Part shown: positions 5,351 through 7,507 of the stretch, one piece after another
Numbering within the stretch: the first letter of the stretch is position 1
How the letters are laid out: the number at the start of each line of letters is the position of its first letter
Assembly: GCA_022511505.1 (NCBI GenBank)
Contig: JAFLTK010000273.1
Location: 1-7,507, forward strand
Length of the DNA: 7,507 nucleotides
Direction of reading: 5' to 3'
Source of the DNA: Muribaculaceae bacterium
Lineage (GTDB): Bacteria > Bacteroidota > Bacteroidia > Bacteroidales > Muribaculaceae
Translations under genes and position numbers: made by a program
Notes under the pieces: model-generated
Told to the model about the DNA's origin: nothing
The model's input: the letters and a program-made list of their open reading frames with translations, nothing else
The model's database searches: none

Positions 5351-7372
5351 ATGCAGATACACAATTATTTAACGAGTCTCGCAGTAGCCGTCGGGTTGAC
5401 GGCGGCAACCGCCGGGACGTGCCACGCCGCCGGACGTTATGCCACCGACGTCACCAGCGACCTGGCTCTTGTCTATGCCGGGGCCGACACGCGCCCCGAG
5501 TGGAGTGTAGAGGAAGTGATGCCATTTGTTATCCACACTTTTGCCGACGGCACTAAAGGATGGTTTTTTGACGCGTTCCTGATACTCGAGTTTCACTCAG
5601 GGTCGACCGGCATCGCGTTTCAGAACGGACTCAACTGCGAGCCGGCAACGCGCGACGACTGGGAATGGCTTATGCGCCGCCAATTGATACCGCTCGCCTC
5701 AATCGACAGCGCCATCAACATCGGCCGAGCCACCATCGGCGAACCACCCCTGCGCCACAAGGTCGTCATGACCATCCCTGCCGCCATCAAAAAGCAAACG
5801 CGCCCGTTTGGCCAAATCGAGGGCCGCGAGATGGATTTCTCTAAGGATGAAGACCGTCTTGCCGCCGAGAAATGGGCGGTTGTGAGACTTAAGGAACTTT
5901 TCAACGAGGCCGATTTCCGAAACCTCGACCTCATCGGCATCTACTGGGTCGAGGAGGGGCTGTATACCAACGGCGCCATAATGCCGGCCGTCAACGATTG
6001 GATTCACGACCAAGGGTTGCGCTCCTACTGGATTCCATACTATGCTAATAACGAGCAGTTTAAATTCAATTGGGATAAATTTGGCTTTGACATCGCCTAT
6101 CAGCAACCAAATTACTTTTTTGACCGCGACATCCCGCTGAGCCGTCTCCACGACGCGTGCGCCGAGTCGCGCGACCACGGCATGGCGCTCGAAATGGAGT
6201 TTGAAAGCCAGGGCAAATGTCACGTGCAACATTCCCATCCCGACAGTTACTATGACCGCTTGGTTGACTACATCGACGTCTTTGAGCAGGAGGGAGTCTA
6301 TGACAATTCGGCCGTGGCATGGTACTCCGGGACCAAAGGTTTCCTCGACATGGCGCGCAGCGATGACCCCAAAGACCATGAACTGACCGACCGCATGGCG
6401 CGCATCGTCACCCGTCGCCAGGCCGCCAAAGCCGCCGAGTCCAAAACCGCCACCGTCACCACCGGCAACGGCACCGCCACCTACCGCACCGCCACCCCGT
6501 GGAGCGGCGACATCGCCATTGACTTCGGCCCGGCGATGGCCAACGACCTTTTCACTTTCAGCAACGTCTCCATGAACGGCAACGCCGTCAACACCACCTC
6601 GAGCGACAATATCGGTCCGTTCCTGCTCGCCGGACGCGGATGGAGCGGCGGCAACCATCTCAACGACAGCCGACGCTCGGCCGAAACCATCAGCGTCACC
6701 GCCCTCGCCGACGGTCGCCCCATCGACCTCAACGCCGCGGCAACAATCCCTTGCAACACTCTGACAATTAAAGTGAAAAACCGCTTGCTAATGCCCGACG
6801 GAATTACTACTTTTGCCAACGAGACCGTTACATATACCGCTCGCGGCAACAGCATCGACGTCGTGGCCGGTCACGAGTTCGTTTGCCCCGACACCGTCAT
6901 CATCGACCGCTACTATGGCATGCAGTCGATGTTTAACGGCGAGACCGAAATTCTGACCCCCGGCGGCGAGTATGCGATGTGGACACCCGCGGGCAACGTT
7001 GACCGCTTTACAAAAGCGAGCGCGCCGACGTTTGACACCTTCATCGAGCGTTCACCGGCCGGCTATCAGGCAACGTGGCTCGACCGCAACACGGGCCTTG
7101 GCAACCGTGACCTCGTGGACCCCGACGACGTTGTTTTTATCGGAAATTCCTACGGCAAGTGCTACCACAAAACAATCGGCAACCGGGCCGTCACCCGCGG
7201 CGACCGCACCTCGTGGCACGGCGTCTACACCTGGTTTAGCAAACCTGTCGACAGCCGCCTCGACTCGCCGATACGTTCGTTTGCCTACGCCGGCACTTGC
7301 AACGGCCTCCCCGCGCTCTTTTACATCAACGCCTCAGGCAAAACCAAGATAATTCAACTTTCGCTTCGCTAA
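5351..7372 (+). CDS. Exported DUF4855-like protein with an extra C-terminal beta-rich region (paralogue 2)
   Basis: The product has 673 residues. Residues 1-26 are a signal peptide (hydrophobic stretch, TCHA/A cleavage), which fixes the ATG at 5351. Residues about 30-355 align with paralogue 1: GEPPLRHKV (130-138), GREMDFS (158-164), GIYWVEEG (196-203), SYWIPYY (225-231), QPNYFF (252-257), MALEMEFES (278-286) and the segment around WYSGTKGF (324-331). The acids matching E216/E217 and E304/E306 of paralogue 1 are E201/E202 and E281/E283. A short linker (about 356-375) rich in Ala, Thr and Lys leads into about 300 residues absent from paralogue 1. That part looks beta-rich and includes DNIGPFLLAGRGWSGGNH (419-436); I do not recognise it securely, and it could be a second catalytic or a carbohydrate-binding module. 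The 3' end lies in a hairpin. Function is unproven; action on a glycan outside the cytoplasm is inferred from context. Confidence 0.87.
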   Translation: MQIHNYLTSLAVAVGLTAATAGTCHAAGRYATDVTSDLALVYAGADTRPEWSVEEVMPFVIHTFADGTKGWFFDAFLILEFHSGSTGIAFQNGLNCEPATRDDWEWLMRRQLIPLASIDSAINIGRATIGEPPLRHKVVMTIPAAIKKQTRPFGQIEGREMDFSKDEDRLAAEKWAVVRLKELFNEADFRNLDLIGIYWVEEGLYTNGAIMPAVNDWIHDQGLRSYWIPYYANNEQFKFNWDKFGFDIAYQQPNYFFDRDIPLSRLHDACAESRDHGMALEMEFESQGKCHVQHSHPDSYYDRLVDYIDVFEQEGVYDNSAVAWYSGTKGFLDMARSDDPKDHELTDRMARIVTRRQAAKAAESKTATVTTGNGTATYRTATPWSGDIAIDFGPAMANDLFTFSNVSMNGNAVNTTSSDNIGPFLLAGRGWSGGNHLNDSRRSAETISVTALADGRPIDLNAAATIPCNTLTIKVKNRLLMPDGITTFANETVTYTARGNSIDVVAGHEFVCPDTVIIDRYYGMQSMFNGETEILTPGGEYAMWTPAGNVDRFTKASAPTFDTFIERSPAGYQATWLDRNTGLGNRDLVDPDDVVFIGNSYGKCYHKTIGNRAVTRGDRTSWHGVYTWFSKPVDSRLDSPIRSFAYAGTCNGLPALFYINASGKTKIIQLSLR

Positions 7373-7379
7373 AGTTGAA
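7353..7379 (+). terminator. Hairpin spanning the stop codon of paralogue 2, possible weak terminator
   Basis: TTCAACTTT (7353-7361) and AAAGTTGAA (7371-7379) form a perfect 9-bp stem around the loop CGCTTCGCT, and the TAA stop (7370-7372) lies at the loop-stem junction. Only a short GTTT follows, so termination would be weak; protection of the mRNA 3' end is equally possible. The loop sequence also occurs inside the CCCCG hairpin of both intergenic elements (3572-3580, 5223-5231), so this may be another repeat-derived palindrome. Confidence 0.45.
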
Positions 7380-7405
7380 GTTTAAATGGTTAAGAGTTTT
7401 AGAGT

Positions 7406-7432
7406 CCACGGCATCGCAGAGCGATGAATCTC
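7406..7432. repeat. Rearranged remnant of the intergenic element
   Basis: CCACGGCA, which matches the right end of the element, runs straight into ATCGC-AGA-GCGAT and GAATCTC, which match its left end (3395-3414, with one change in the hairpin loop). The modules are thus joined in the opposite order to copies A and B, with everything between them missing. It is short enough that chance resemblance of the CCACGGCA part is possible; the 20-nt left-end match is convincing. Confidence 0.6.
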
Positions 7433-7460
7433 ATTACCATCTACTCACTACTATCTGAAA

Positions 7461-7507
7461 ATGAAGCGTTTTCTACTATCACTGCTTACAATCCTGGCAC
7501 TCATTGC
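7461..7507 (+). CDS. Start of a further exported protein, cut by the window end
   Basis: An ATG at 7461 opens a frame that stays open to the end of the window and reads MKRFLLSLLTILALI. The basic start followed by a leucine-rich hydrophobic stretch is a typical signal peptide or lipoprotein leader. It lies 88 nt after paralogue 2 on the same strand, preceded by a Shine-Dalgarno-less leader ending in GAAA. Only 15 codons are visible, so no family can be assigned. Confidence 0.6.
   Translation, partial: MKRFLLSLLTILALI

Noticed and set aside
5699..6658. Open frame of 319 codons on the minus strand opposite paralogue 2
   Set aside because: Its translation is low-complexity (Gly/Ala/Val-rich) with no recognisable motif, and it overlaps a gene with strong paralogue support.

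Overview
The window looks like a stretch of a high-GC member of the Bacteroidales, possibly Muribaculaceae (S24-7 group). This rests on protein style (GH3 enzymes with signal peptides, paired DUF4855-like proteins), the lack of Shine-Dalgarno sequences before the starts, A-rich leaders directly upstream of ATG, and palindromic intergenic repeats. The family-level assignment is an inference from sequence character only.

Layout: all genes are on the + strand. (1) 2-3367 encodes an exported 1121-residue enzyme that joins a complete GH3 glycosidase (two catalytic domains plus an Fn3-like domain) to a C-terminal SGNH/GDSL-type esterase with its GxDLY N-terminal domain. (2) 3378-3661 is a gene-free gap filled almost completely by a palindrome-rich element and an AACAACATC array ending three bases before the next ATG. 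(3) 3662-5023 encodes an exported 453-residue DUF4855-like protein. (4) 5027-5350 is a second copy of the same element, about 93% identical, with a longer 9-nt array. (5) 5351-7372 encodes a 673-residue paralogue of the DUF4855-like protein with about 300 extra C-terminal residues. (6) 7373-7460 is a short gap with a hairpin across the stop codon and a rearranged remnant of the same repeat. (7) 7461 starts another exported protein that runs off the window.

The proteins all appear to leave the cytoplasm, which fits a local cluster for processing a glycan: the GH3 module would remove sugars, the SGNH module would remove acyl groups, and the two DUF4855-like proteins have a conserved pattern of acidic residues consistent with uncharacterised glycosidases. 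No SusC/SusD pair, sensor or sigma factor lies in the window, so the substrate cannot be deduced.

The most unusual signal is the pair of intergenic elements. They are much more alike than the two paralogous genes that follow them, their differences all fall outside the predicted stems, and each ends in a 9-nt repeat array of different length that abuts the start codon. They resemble a dispersed REP/BIME-like repeat family or a structured leader RNA; which one cannot be settled from a single window.
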